Positions 34,434-41,706 of a stretch of DNA of 64,000 nucleotides are shown here, piece by piece. Source of the DNA: Solirubrobacteraceae bacterium (GTDB taxonomy: Bacteria; Actinomycetota; Thermoleophilia; Solirubrobacterales; Solirubrobacteraceae). A program made the translations under genes and the position numbers. Every line of letters begins with the position of its first letter. The stretch's first letter is position 1. Location of the stretch: assembly GCA_025449845.1 (NCBI GenBank), contig JANWIP010000003.1:1-64000 (forward strand), written 5' to 3'. Under the pieces are notes generated by a model, which saw nothing but the letters and a program-made list of their open reading frames with translations, was not told the origin of the DNA and did not search any database.

Positions 34434-36050
34434 GTGCAGCAGGATTCTGAGGGACCCAATCTTGAGCGGGCGCTAGGCGTTCTGCGTCGGCGGTCGCTGC
34501 TGATCGTTCTGTGCTTGGTGGCTGCTGCCGGCGTCTCGTATGGGCTTTCCAAGCAACAGACCAAGAAGTACACCGCGACGGCCTCGCTGGTCTTCAATAA
34601 CAACCAGACCAACCAGCAGGCGGCTGGCCTGCAGGCGGTGACGATCAACAACCAGGTGGCCCAGCAGAACACCAACGTCAAGTTGGTCGAGCTGGGCAAC
34701 ATGGCTGCCAAGACAGCGGCGAAGCTCGGCACCGGGCTGACCGAAGGCAAGGTCCGCGAAAACGTCAGTGTGAGCGCCCAGGGCGAATCGAACATCGTTG
34801 ATGTGTCGGCCACAGCGGACTCGCCGGCGTTGGCGGCCGGCATCGCCAACACGTACACGACGATCTTCGTAAACGAGCAGCAGAACGCCAATCACGCCTA
34901 TTACGCATCCGCATTGGCCCTCGTCAACAAGCAGCTCACAACGCTTCCCGCCAAGGAGCGGGTCAGTCCCGCCGGGATCGCTCTGGCGAGTCGTGCCCAG
35001 TCCCTTGGGGTGCTGGCCGAATTGCGCTCCGGCAATGTCCAGGTCGCCCAGGCAGCGACGGTCCCCACTTCACCCTCCTCACCCAAGGTGGCGCGGAACA
35101 CCGTCCTCGGAGCTGTGCTCGGTCTTCTTGTCGGCCTTGGTTTGGCACTGCTGCTGGAGCGCTTGGATCGGCGCATCAGGGAGCCCAAGGATCTGGAGTC
35201 CATCTACGGCCTTCCTCTCCTTGGGGTCGTCCCTGAGAGCGCGGCACTCTCGCGCTCCTCCCGACGTGGCGGTGACTCCCAGGGCATCCTGCCATCGGGC
35301 GAGGCCGAGGCCTTCCACTTGATCCGGGCGCATCTGCGCTACTTCAATGTCGATCGCGATCTGCGCACGCTGCTCGTGGCGTCCGCGGCACCAGGCGATG
35401 GGAAGACGACGGTGGCACGCCATCTAGCTGCCGCGGCGGGCACACTGGGCTCGCGTGTGCTGCTCGTGGAGTGCGATCTACGGCGTCCCACGGTGGCTCA
35501 GCAACTCGACCTCCCGACCGGTCCTGGGCTCTCCGATGTACTCATAGGTGCGGTCGCCATGAGCGAGGCCGTCCAGTCGATCGATCTCGACGCGCCGTCC
35601 GATGTCGTAGCCAAGCGGCGGATCCTCAACGTGCTTGTGGCCGGCGCTACGCTTCCCCCCAATCCGGCGGAGCTGATAGAGAGCCACGCGATGGAGGCTG
35701 TGCTTCAGCAGGCCAAGGCCACCTACGACCTCGTGGTGATTGACACTCCGCCGCTGACGGCGGTATCGGATGCTTTCCCGTTGCTGCGCAAGGTGGACGG
35801 CGTGATAATCGTCGGCCGCGTGGGCCGCAACCGCCGCGACATCGCGGAACGCCTGCACGAGACCCTGACCGGCGCTGGTGCTCCCCTCTTGGGGGTGGTC
35901 GCCAATGGCGTGAAGGGGAGCGGTCAGGGCTCATACGCGTACGCGTATGACTACGCGCCGGTCAATCCCAAAGCGCGACCACCATCAGCTCCTTCGTCTC
36001 CCTCGGCCAATGGCGGACCATCATCCGACGTGCCGGCAGGACGGACCTGA
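34434..36050 (+). CDS. Wzc-type polysaccharide chain-length regulator and tyrosine autokinase
   Basis: 538 residues from GTG 34434, with GAGAGGA upstream. The N-terminal Wzz-like domain has a span (LLIVLCLVAAAGVSYGLS), a long outer region ('TASLVFNNNQTNQQ', 'NIVDVSATADSPALAAGIAN') and a second span near 'NTVLGAVLGLLVGLGLALLL'. The cytoplasmic kinase has Walker A 'SAAPGDGKTTVARHLAAAAG', Walker A' 'VLLVECDLRRPTV' and Walker B 'LVVIDTPPL'. The tail 'GSYAYAYDYAP' is the tyrosine cluster expected to be autophosphorylated. It should control length and export of the polymer made by the surrounding genes. Confidence 0.94.
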   Translation: MQQDSEGPNLERALGVLRRRSLLIVLCLVAAAGVSYGLSKQQTKKYTATASLVFNNNQTNQQAAGLQAVTINNQVAQQNTNVKLVELGNMAAKTAAKLGTGLTEGKVRENVSVSAQGESNIVDVSATADSPALAAGIANTYTTIFVNEQQNANHAYYASALALVNKQLTTLPAKERVSPAGIALASRAQSLGVLAELRSGNVQVAQAATVPTSPSSPKVARNTVLGAVLGLLVGLGLALLLERLDRRIREPKDLESIYGLPLLGVVPESAALSRSSRRGGDSQGILPSGEAEAFHLIRAHLRYFNVDRDLRTLLVASAAPGDGKTTVARHLAAAAGTLGSRVLLVECDLRRPTVAQQLDLPTGPGLSDVLIGAVAMSEAVQSIDLDAPSDVVAKRRILNVLVAGATLPPNPAELIESHAMEAVLQQAKATYDLVVIDTPPLTAVSDAFPLLRKVDGVIIVGRVGRNRRDIAERLHETLTGAGAPLLGVVANGVKGSGQGSYAYAYDYAPVNPKARPPSAPSSPSANGGPSSDVPAGRT

Positions 36051-36125
36051 GCAAACGATGGCCGTGGGGGTGCTCAAACGTGGAGCGCACCGCTACTTCC
36101 GGCCGAGCTGAGGGTTGATGCTGGC

Positions 36126-37115
36126 ATGAGAGGTCAGGACAAGCTTGAGGCGGGACGGCGGGCGCGCTGGGGGTTGCGCCCGCTAGTCGCGTTGAGCCTG
36201 CTGGTTGGCGCCCTTGTTTATGCGGCATCTGCGGGGGCTGCTGCGATTCCGCCGGGGACTAACAATGTGTCCTCGACGAGCGTGACCTTTTCCTCGGCGG
36301 TGGTGTTCGGCGATGTCTATCCCCGTGGCCTTGTAACCAACTACTACTTCCAGTATGGAAAGACGACTGGCTATGGTGCTCAGACTCCGCTGGCTCCGGC
36401 CGGCAACGGGACTGTCCCGCTCAGAGTGAGCCAGCTGATCAGCGGTCTGCAGCCCGCCACCACCTACCACTTTCGACTGGTTACCACGAACCCGGCAGGC
36501 ACAGGCACGAGCAACGACCACACCTTTACCACCCCCAAGGTTCCCCTCTCTCTGCAGATAGCCGGTGTCCCGAACCCGGTCCCGTTCGGCAACCCGTTCC
36601 TGGTGGAGGGCACGCTGAGCGGCACAGGCAGCGCAAACCACGCGGTGGTGCTCCAGGCAAACCTGTTCCCCTTCACAGCGGGCTTCAGGCAGGTCGGCAA
36701 CCCCGAGCTGACGAGCGCCACGGGCGGCTTCTCCTTCCCGGTGGTAGGCCTGAACGAAAACGCCCAGCTGCGCGTGCAGACGATCGGGGGCCCACTGGTG
36801 ACGAGCCCGGTAGTCACGGAGAACGTGGCAGTACTGGTGACGTTCCACGCCCGTCGCACCCATCGCCATGGTCGCTGGCGCCTGTACGGCACGGTGACGC
36901 CGGCTGAGGCGGGCGCGCTGGTCGGCTTCCAGCGCTTGGTACCGGGAGGCCGTACGGTCAACCAGGGTGGAACCGTGGTGAGGTCGGGCAGTGCGACCAC
37001 ATCGCACTTCTCCCGCACGGTGCGGGTACGCCGTGGCGGCGTGTATCGGGCGCTGGTGCAGGTCGCGGACGGCGCGCATGTGTCCGCGTACAGCGCACCA
37101 GTGCTGATTCGCTAG
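36126..37115 (+). CDS. Secreted fibronectin-like protein, paralogue 1
   Basis: 329 residues. The signal peptide (LVALSLLVGALVYAASAGA) ends about residue 38. A fibronectin III-like domain follows with 'NYYFQYGKTTGYGAQTPLAP' and 'LQPATTYHFRLVTTNPAGTG', then a second beta domain ('VPFGNPFLVEGTLSGTG') and a His/Arg-rich third domain 'FHARRTHRHGRWRLYGTVTP'. The arrangement repeats in the gene at 38194. Both are probably surface or matrix proteins of the exopolysaccharide region; no enzymatic motif is present. It begins 75 bases after the tyrosine kinase gene. Confidence 0.82.
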   Translation: MRGQDKLEAGRRARWGLRPLVALSLLVGALVYAASAGAAAIPPGTNNVSSTSVTFSSAVVFGDVYPRGLVTNYYFQYGKTTGYGAQTPLAPAGNGTVPLRVSQLISGLQPATTYHFRLVTTNPAGTGTSNDHTFTTPKVPLSLQIAGVPNPVPFGNPFLVEGTLSGTGSANHAVVLQANLFPFTAGFRQVGNPELTSATGGFSFPVVGLNENAQLRVQTIGGPLVTSPVVTENVAVLVTFHARRTHRHGRWRLYGTVTPAEAGALVGFQRLVPGGRTVNQGGTVVRSGSATTSHFSRTVRVRRGGVYRALVQVADGAHVSAYSAPVLIR

Positions 37116-37160
37116 CCGTAGCCTGGCAGAGAACCACTGCCTCAGACAAAGACTGCCTCA

Positions 37161-37193
37161 GAGCTGGGCCTGCTCGACGAGCAGGCCCAGCTC
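37161..37193. terminator. Perfect 16-bp inverted repeat
   Basis: GAGCTGGGCCTGCTCG (37161-37176), a single A, and CGAGCAGGCCCAGCTC (37178-37193) pair without mismatch. It lies 46 bases after the first fibronectin-like gene and before the methyltransferase gene, so it is a likely terminator, though without a clear T-run. Confidence 0.7.
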
Positions 37194-37221
37194 ATCTCAG
37201 GCAGCCACCAGGCTCTGACTC

Positions 37222-37995
37222 GTGCCCGCAATGCCGGCAGGCAAGAAATCATCTAGGATGTCGAACTCTGGATCTTTATCCTCGGATTTGTTCCCACGCC
37301 TCGAAATAGTGGACGTCTCCAATCAATACACCGACGGAAGTTATGCCACCAGACACCCCACCTGGCATGTTGCCGATTCGCCTTGGAAAGCGGACCAGAT
37401 ACTGCGCATGCTCGACGGCGCGTCCGTGGAGAGCATCTGCGAGGTAGGCTGTGGTGCGGGTGAGATCCTGCGCCAACTTCACGACCGACTGCCAGACGTT
37501 TCACAGCTAGTCGGCTATGAGATAGCGGAGGCTCCGCTGGCAATGGCTTCCAGTCGGACTAGCGACCGTCTTGCTTTTAGGCTCAAGGATGCAGCTATCG
37601 ATGATGAGCAGTTTGATCTGATGCTTATCATGGACGTGATCGAGCACGTCCCCGACCCGATCGCCTTTCTTAGCTCATTGCGGTTCAAGGCTAAGCGGAC
37701 CTTCCTGCACGTGCCGTTGGAGCTTTCGGTTCAGAGTGTGCTCCGCCGAGATAAACTTATAAAGAGCAGAGCGAAATCGGGCCACATTCACTACTTCACG
37801 CCTGAGACGGCCATCGCCACCGTAGAAGATGCTGGCTACGTGGTACATCGGCACCTGTTCACGCGGTCATTCGATCTCCCACCCCAATCCGTCAAAGCGT
37901 ATCTCGCTAGAATCCCGCGAAATTTAATGCCTCAAGCAATGACTATCCGCATTTTGGGAGGCTATTCCATGCTAATCGACGCTTCTGTGCAATAG
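37222..37995 (+). CDS. Class I SAM-dependent methyltransferase
   Basis: Up to 257 residues; GTG 37222, ATG 37231 and ATG 37258 are all possible starts. SAM-binding motif I is 'ICEVGCGAGEILRQL', followed by 'VGYEIAEAPLAMA', 'DEQFDLMLIMDVIEHVPDP' and the motif region 'RTFLHVPLEL'. 'HIHYFTPETAIATVEDAGY' is typical of sugar- or small-molecule methyltransferases. The bases in this gene are AT-richer than in its flanking neighbours, so it may have come in separately between the two fibronectin-like genes. The substrate is unknown. Confidence 0.82.
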   Translation: MPAMPAGKKSSRMSNSGSLSSDLFPRLEIVDVSNQYTDGSYATRHPTWHVADSPWKADQILRMLDGASVESICEVGCGAGEILRQLHDRLPDVSQLVGYEIAEAPLAMASSRTSDRLAFRLKDAAIDDEQFDLMLIMDVIEHVPDPIAFLSSLRFKAKRTFLHVPLELSVQSVLRRDKLIKSRAKSGHIHYFTPETAIATVEDAGYVVHRHLFTRSFDLPPQSVKAYLARIPRNLMPQAMTIRILGGYSMLIDASVQ

Positions 37996-38193
37996 TCCTT
38001 GTAATGCACGGGTCTTTGGGTAGCTTGCGTGTCGCGTCGAGTGTCGGGACACCATCCGGCGAAGCCCGAAATGCAGCCCGATTTCCACGATTAGCGTTGA
38101 GGAAAGCGGGCAGTTAGCGGCTACGGTAATCGGCCAAATGAGAAGTCAGGCCCATAACCACTACCCGAGAGATAACCAGAGGGGGTTCGCAGC

Positions 38194-39186
38194 ATGAGGA
38201 CACGAAACGCACTGAAGGTGGGACGACAAGCACACGGGGGACGGCGCTTCCTGCTCGTAATAGCCCTGCTGTCAGCAACATGCGCATCCGCGGCACTGGC
38301 GCAGGCAGCCGCAGCAGCAACACCAACGATCAGCTCAGTGTTCTCCACCGGCGTGACGTTCTCGACGGCGACGCTGAAGGGCAACGTCAATCCCCAGGGC
38401 CAGGCGACGAACTACTACTTCCAGTACGGGAAGACGAGCGGCTACGGAGCCCAGACCCCGCTGGCACCCGCCGGCAGCGGAACGATCCCGGTCAAGGTGA
38501 GCCAGCAGATCGGCGGCCTAGAGTCGCTGACCATATACCACTACCGGCTGGTGGCGACGAGCCCGGCAGGCACGAGCACGAGCCCCGACCACTCATTCAA
38601 GACCCCGAAGATCCCGTTGTCGTTGCAGATGGCGGGCGTTCCCAACCCGGTGCCGTTCGGCGAACCGTTCATCGTGGAGGGCGCGCTGGCAGGCACAGGC
38701 GGCGCGAACCACGCGATCGTGCTGCAGGCGAACGCGTTCCCGTTCACGGCAGGCTTCAAGCAGGTCGGCAATCCGGAGCTGACGAACGCGATGGGCGGCT
38801 TCTCCTTCCCAGTGTTAGGCCTGAGCGAGAACGCCCAGCTGCGGGTGCAGACGATCGGGGGCCCACTGGTGACGAGCCCGGTAGTCACGGAGAACGTGGC
38901 AGTACTGGTGACGTTCCACGCCCGTCGCACCCATCGCCATGGCCGCTGGCGCCTGTACGGCACGGTGACGCCGGCTGAGGCGGGCGCGCTGGTCGGCTTC
39001 CAGCGCCTGGTCCCAGGCGGCCGCACGGTAAACGCTGGCGGCACGGTGGTGCGCTCGTCCACCTCGACGGTGTCGAGCTTCTCGCGGACGGTGCGGATAC
39101 GCCATCGCGGCGTGTATCGAGCGCTGGTGCAGGTGGCAGACGGCGCGCACGTGTCCGCGTACAGCGCGCCGGTGCTGATCCGCTAA
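38194..39186 (+). CDS. Secreted fibronectin-like protein, paralogue 2
   Basis: 330 residues from ATG 38194, with GGGGG upstream. Signal peptide up to about residue 44. The same three-part plan as the gene at 36126: 'TNYYFQYGKTSGYGAQTPL', 'LESLTIYHYRLVATSPAGTS', 'VPFGEPFIVEGALAGTGGAN' and 'FHARRTHRHGRWRLYGTVTP'. The segment 38845-39006 is nearly identical in DNA to 36774-36935 although the rest has drifted. Expected to be secreted or surface-bound. Two inverted repeats follow the stop. Confidence 0.82.
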   Translation: MRTRNALKVGRQAHGGRRFLLVIALLSATCASAALAQAAAAATPTISSVFSTGVTFSTATLKGNVNPQGQATNYYFQYGKTSGYGAQTPLAPAGSGTIPVKVSQQIGGLESLTIYHYRLVATSPAGTSTSPDHSFKTPKIPLSLQMAGVPNPVPFGEPFIVEGALAGTGGANHAIVLQANAFPFTAGFKQVGNPELTNAMGGFSFPVLGLSENAQLRVQTIGGPLVTSPVVTENVAVLVTFHARRTHRHGRWRLYGTVTPAEAGALVGFQRLVPGGRTVNAGGTVVRSSTSTVSSFSRTVRIRHRGVYRALVQVADGAHVSAYSAPVLIR

Positions 39187-39225
39187 GCAGCTGGTCGCGG
39201 AGGCGAGAGCGGGAAAAGGATGAGA

Positions 39226-39246
39226 GGGCCGCCAGGGAGGCGGCCC
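39226..39246. terminator. Hairpin after the second fibronectin-like gene
   Basis: GGGCCGCC (39226-39233) and GGCGGCCC (39239-39246) form an 8-bp perfect stem about 40 bases after the stop. A GC-rich terminator-like structure without a T-run. Confidence 0.5.
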
Positions 39247-39328
39247 GTGGTGGCCGCCCTGTGGGTGCCCTAAAGGTGGGCGAAGAGCGCAGGCGACAGC
39301 ATAAGCGCGCAGCAGAAGCCTGAGATCA

Positions 39329-39368
39329 ATACGAGCGGGGGCGTCGGAAGAAGGCGCCCCCGTTCGTA
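39329..39368. terminator. Long inverted repeat upstream of the APS kinase gene
   Basis: ATACGAGCGGGGGCG (39329-39343) pairs with CGCCCCCGTTCGTAT (39354-39368) with one wobble pair and a loop of ten bases. It sits 93 bases before the APS kinase start. It could terminate upstream transcription or act as a leader element. Confidence 0.5.
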
Positions 39369-39460
39369 TAAGCACGTAAGCTGTGAGCCGAAGTCCGGCT
39401 AGACGGAGCGATGCTGGACAGAGCTAGCGGTATGCGGGTACATTTCCTAGGAGGCCCTGG

Positions 39461-40207
39461 ATGAGCCAAATCAGACCTACTCCCCCCGTCAGCACCCTGC
39501 CGCTGAACGGCAATGCCCCCAGCGAGGTGGCCCAGGACGCGGACACCCCCGCGGAAGAAGGCTGTCTGCCCCAGGACGCGGCAGCACAGGGCAAGACGGC
39601 CCACAGCCCCAACGTACGCTGGCAACGCACGGCAATGACGCGCGGGCGCCGCTGGCAGTCCCTAGGCCACCACGGCGCAACGATCTGGTTCACGGGCCTA
39701 CCGGCAGCAGGCAAGTCAACGATCGCAGGCGCGGTGGAGGAGCACATGGTGTGCGCCGGCCGCCCGGCCTTCCTGCTGGACGGCGACAACCTGCGCCACG
39801 GCCTGAACGGCGACCTGGGCTTCGACGAGGACGCGCGCCGCGAGAACGTGCGCCGCACAGCCCACGTAGCCCGCCTGCTGGCAGAGTCGGGCACGGTGGC
39901 CCTGGTGAGCCTGGTGAGCCCCTACGCGTGCGACCGCGAAGAGGCAGCAGACCTGCACGCGGCGGTGGAGCTTCCCTTCCTGGAGATCTTCGTAAGCGCT
40001 CCCTTGGCGCTATGCGAGCAGCGAGACCCCAAGGGCCTGTACGCCCGCGCGCGCGCAGGCAGCCTGAGCGGCCTGACAGGCGTGGACGCCCCTTACGAGG
40101 CTCCGCAGGACCCTGCCCTGGTGCTGCACAGCGGCCAGGAGAGCGTGCACGAGGCCGTGGCTCGCGTGATGCAGACCCTCACAGCAGCCCTACCCCCTCT
40201 GCGATAG
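39461..40207 (+). CDS. cysC: Adenylylsulfate (APS) kinase
   Basis: 248 residues. TAGGAGG stands seven bases before ATG 39461. The first 60 residues are a non-conserved extension rich in Pro, Ala and Gln. The kinase begins at 'ATIWFTGLPAAGKSTIAGAV' (Walker A) and has 'FLLDGDNLRHGLNGDLGF', 'ENVRRTAHVARLLAESG' and 'GLYARARAGSLSGLTGVDAP'. It phosphorylates APS to PAPS, the sulfate donor. No sulfate adenylyltransferase (cysD/N) is nearby, so APS must come from elsewhere. PAPS would feed the sulfotransferase of this locus. Confidence 0.95.
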   Translation: MSQIRPTPPVSTLPLNGNAPSEVAQDADTPAEEGCLPQDAAAQGKTAHSPNVRWQRTAMTRGRRWQSLGHHGATIWFTGLPAAGKSTIAGAVEEHMVCAGRPAFLLDGDNLRHGLNGDLGFDEDARRENVRRTAHVARLLAESGTVALVSLVSPYACDREEAADLHAAVELPFLEIFVSAPLALCEQRDPKGLYARARAGSLSGLTGVDAPYEAPQDPALVLHSGQESVHEAVARVMQTLTAALPPLR

Positions 40208-40256
40208 CCTCGCTTCGGCTGGCGGCACGCCCCCGGGTGATCGCCCGCTCGGTATT

Positions 40257-40329
40257 GCGTAGTTTCCACGTACGCGGGGCCAGAAAGGTCGCGTAGTTCC
40301 GCGTGCCCTGGAAGCGGTACCGCGTAGTT
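40257..40329. repeat. Three spaced copies of GCGTAGTT
   Basis: GCGTAGTT occurs at 40257-40264, 40291-40298 and 40322-40329, each followed by T/C-rich bases (GCGTAGTTTCC, GCGTAGTTCC, GCGTAGTTTTCC), at 34- and 31-base spacing. It lies in the 455-base gap (40208-40662) without a gene, which also holds the promoter candidate below. It could be an operator array. Confidence 0.55.
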
Positions 40330-40455
40330 TTCCCCTTGACAAATCTGGGCGTTTGTTTCCGACTTGCGCTAGATCTCCGCAGCCAGAATTCAAGAATCCA
40401 TAAGGGTCTTCCCTCTAGATACCCCGATAGCTAGATGTATTTATTTCGGAGACCC

Positions 40456-40485
40456 TTGACGCCGAATATTGGAATCGCCAATACT
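40456..40485 (+). promoter_or_regulatory. Candidate sigma70-type promoter
   Basis: TTGACG at 40456-40461 and AATACT at 40480-40485 are separated by 18 bases, close to the consensus. A second TTGACA at 40336 lacks a good -10. The next gene starts at 40663, so the leader would be about 170 bases. Confidence 0.4.
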
Positions 40486-40662
40486 GACCCGGCCATCGCC
40501 CAAACCGGCCCACTCGGCGGAAACCAGCGTGGGCATCACATAGACCTCCCACCGGCCAGTTCGCCGTCTCAAGGCTCGGCTGGCGGGGCGTCGCCCGAGG
40601 AATCAGCAAGACCAATCCAACCATCATCCCGGCCGAAGGCCGGAGGAAGGAACGCAGTTCCT

Positions 40663-41349
40663 ATGTTAAAAGTAAGATTCGCGCTCCTAGGCGCACTTAC
40701 GCTCTTCATGTTCAGTGGGGTCATGACGTCGGTAGCATCGGCGTCCGGGCCGTTCTTTCATGTGGGCGGAACCAAGCTAAGCGGTACTAAGCAAATTAAA
40801 CTGCAGTCCAAAGGCTCGGCCGTATTTAAATCACCAAGCGTCAAACTGGAAATTGAATGCAACAACAGCGTCTCGGAAGGAGCAACCATCGAAGGTGGCG
40901 GTGAAACTCAAGGCCAAGCTAAAGGCCGGGTTAGTTTTTCTAGCTGCAAAGTACTCTCGCCTAAAACAGAATGCGAAGTAAATCAGCCGATTGTGACCAA
41001 CCAACTGAAATCATATTTGGCGATTTCGGTTAAACCTGTGACACAAACAAAAGATGTAGAGGTATTTGAACCATCGCAGGGAGTGCAGTTTACCGAATTA
41101 ACGTTAACTAAATGCTCTCTAACCACGGTGGGAGTTACCGGGAGCATCGCTGCTGAACTAATACCAGTTGGAGTAGAAGGACAAGAAGGCCTGGTCGTAT
41201 ATCCTGCCACGGCTATTACCGAAGTCAATCACGAAGGGGTAGCCAAGAAAGTAAAGTTTGAAACAGTCGGCGTTACGGATAGCTTCGTTGCAGCTTACGG
41301 AGCCAGGTTGGCAACATTCCCGGAAAAGTTTGGTATATTTGAACAATAA
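40663..41349 (+). CDS. AT-richer exported protein of unknown function
   Basis: 228 residues from ATG 40663, with GGAGGAAGG 12 bases before. The signal peptide (FALLGALTLFMFSGVMTSVA) ends around residue 30. The mature protein is Thr/Lys/Val-rich with beta-strand character: 'FHVGGTKLSGTKQIKLQSKG', 'LEIECNNSVSEGATIEGGG', several spaced cysteines, and the end 'ATFPEKFGIFEQ'. Codons are notably AT-richer (AAA, GAA, ATT, TTA) than in the GC-rich surroundings, suggesting foreign origin or unusual expression. I do not recognise a family. A 3' relic of a second copy follows. Confidence 0.65.
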   Translation: MLKVRFALLGALTLFMFSGVMTSVASASGPFFHVGGTKLSGTKQIKLQSKGSAVFKSPSVKLEIECNNSVSEGATIEGGGETQGQAKGRVSFSSCKVLSPKTECEVNQPIVTNQLKSYLAISVKPVTQTKDVEVFEPSQGVQFTELTLTKCSLTTVGVTGSIAAELIPVGVEGQEGLVVYPATAITEVNHEGVAKKVKFETVGVTDSFVAAYGARLATFPEKFGIFEQ

Positions 41350-41387
41350 CTAAATAGGCTGATAATGTAGCCACAGTCCAGTTGTGG

Positions 41388-41420
41388 CCCGGCAGGCGAT
41401 TTTTTGCAACGTCTGCCGGG
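41388..41420. terminator. Inverted repeat after the AT-richer gene
   Basis: CCCGGCAGGCG (41388-41398) pairs with CGTCTGCCGGG (41410-41420) with one wobble; the loop contains TTTTTT. It lies 39 bases after the stop. A terminator-like element. Confidence 0.5.
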
Positions 41421-41430
41421 GCACAAAAAG

Positions 41431-41466
41431 ATATTCCCCGAAAAGTTTGGAATTTTTGAACAATGA
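41431..41466 (+). pseudogene. 3'-end relic of a second copy of the AT-richer gene
   Basis: ATATTCCCCGAAAAGTTTGG followed by AATTTTTGAACAATGA reads 'IFPEKFGIFEQ*', the same C-terminal peptide and stop as the gene at 40663-41349 ('TFPEKFGIFEQ*'), with nearly the same DNA. No upstream part of a gene is joined to it, so it looks like the leftover end of a tandem copy. The region 41350-41706 otherwise holds two hairpins (the one above, and CTCCAGCAG/CTGCTGGAG at 41498-41533) and no gene. Confidence 0.75.
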
Positions 41467-41706
41467 TGTAGGTTGCTTTGATCCCTTTCTGTACTGCCTC
41501 CAGCAGTCCGTCCTTGTCAGCGGGCTGCTGGAGAATAACCGGGAGATATTCCAGTGCATGGCACGCAACCTCAAGTTGGAGACACACCATGCAGATGGTG
41601 GCTGAACCTGATTATGTACGCCAGCAGGGGCGTGGCCGGCGCATCTATCCGGAAAGCAGCGCGAGCGGTGGGCTCGTGGAGTCCGTCTGGGAGAGGATTT
41701 AGAGCT

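Noticed and set aside
34223-34450. Small open frame of 75 codons between polymerase and tyrosine kinase genes
   Set aside because: It overlaps both neighbours slightly, has no good ribosome site and no recognisable character.
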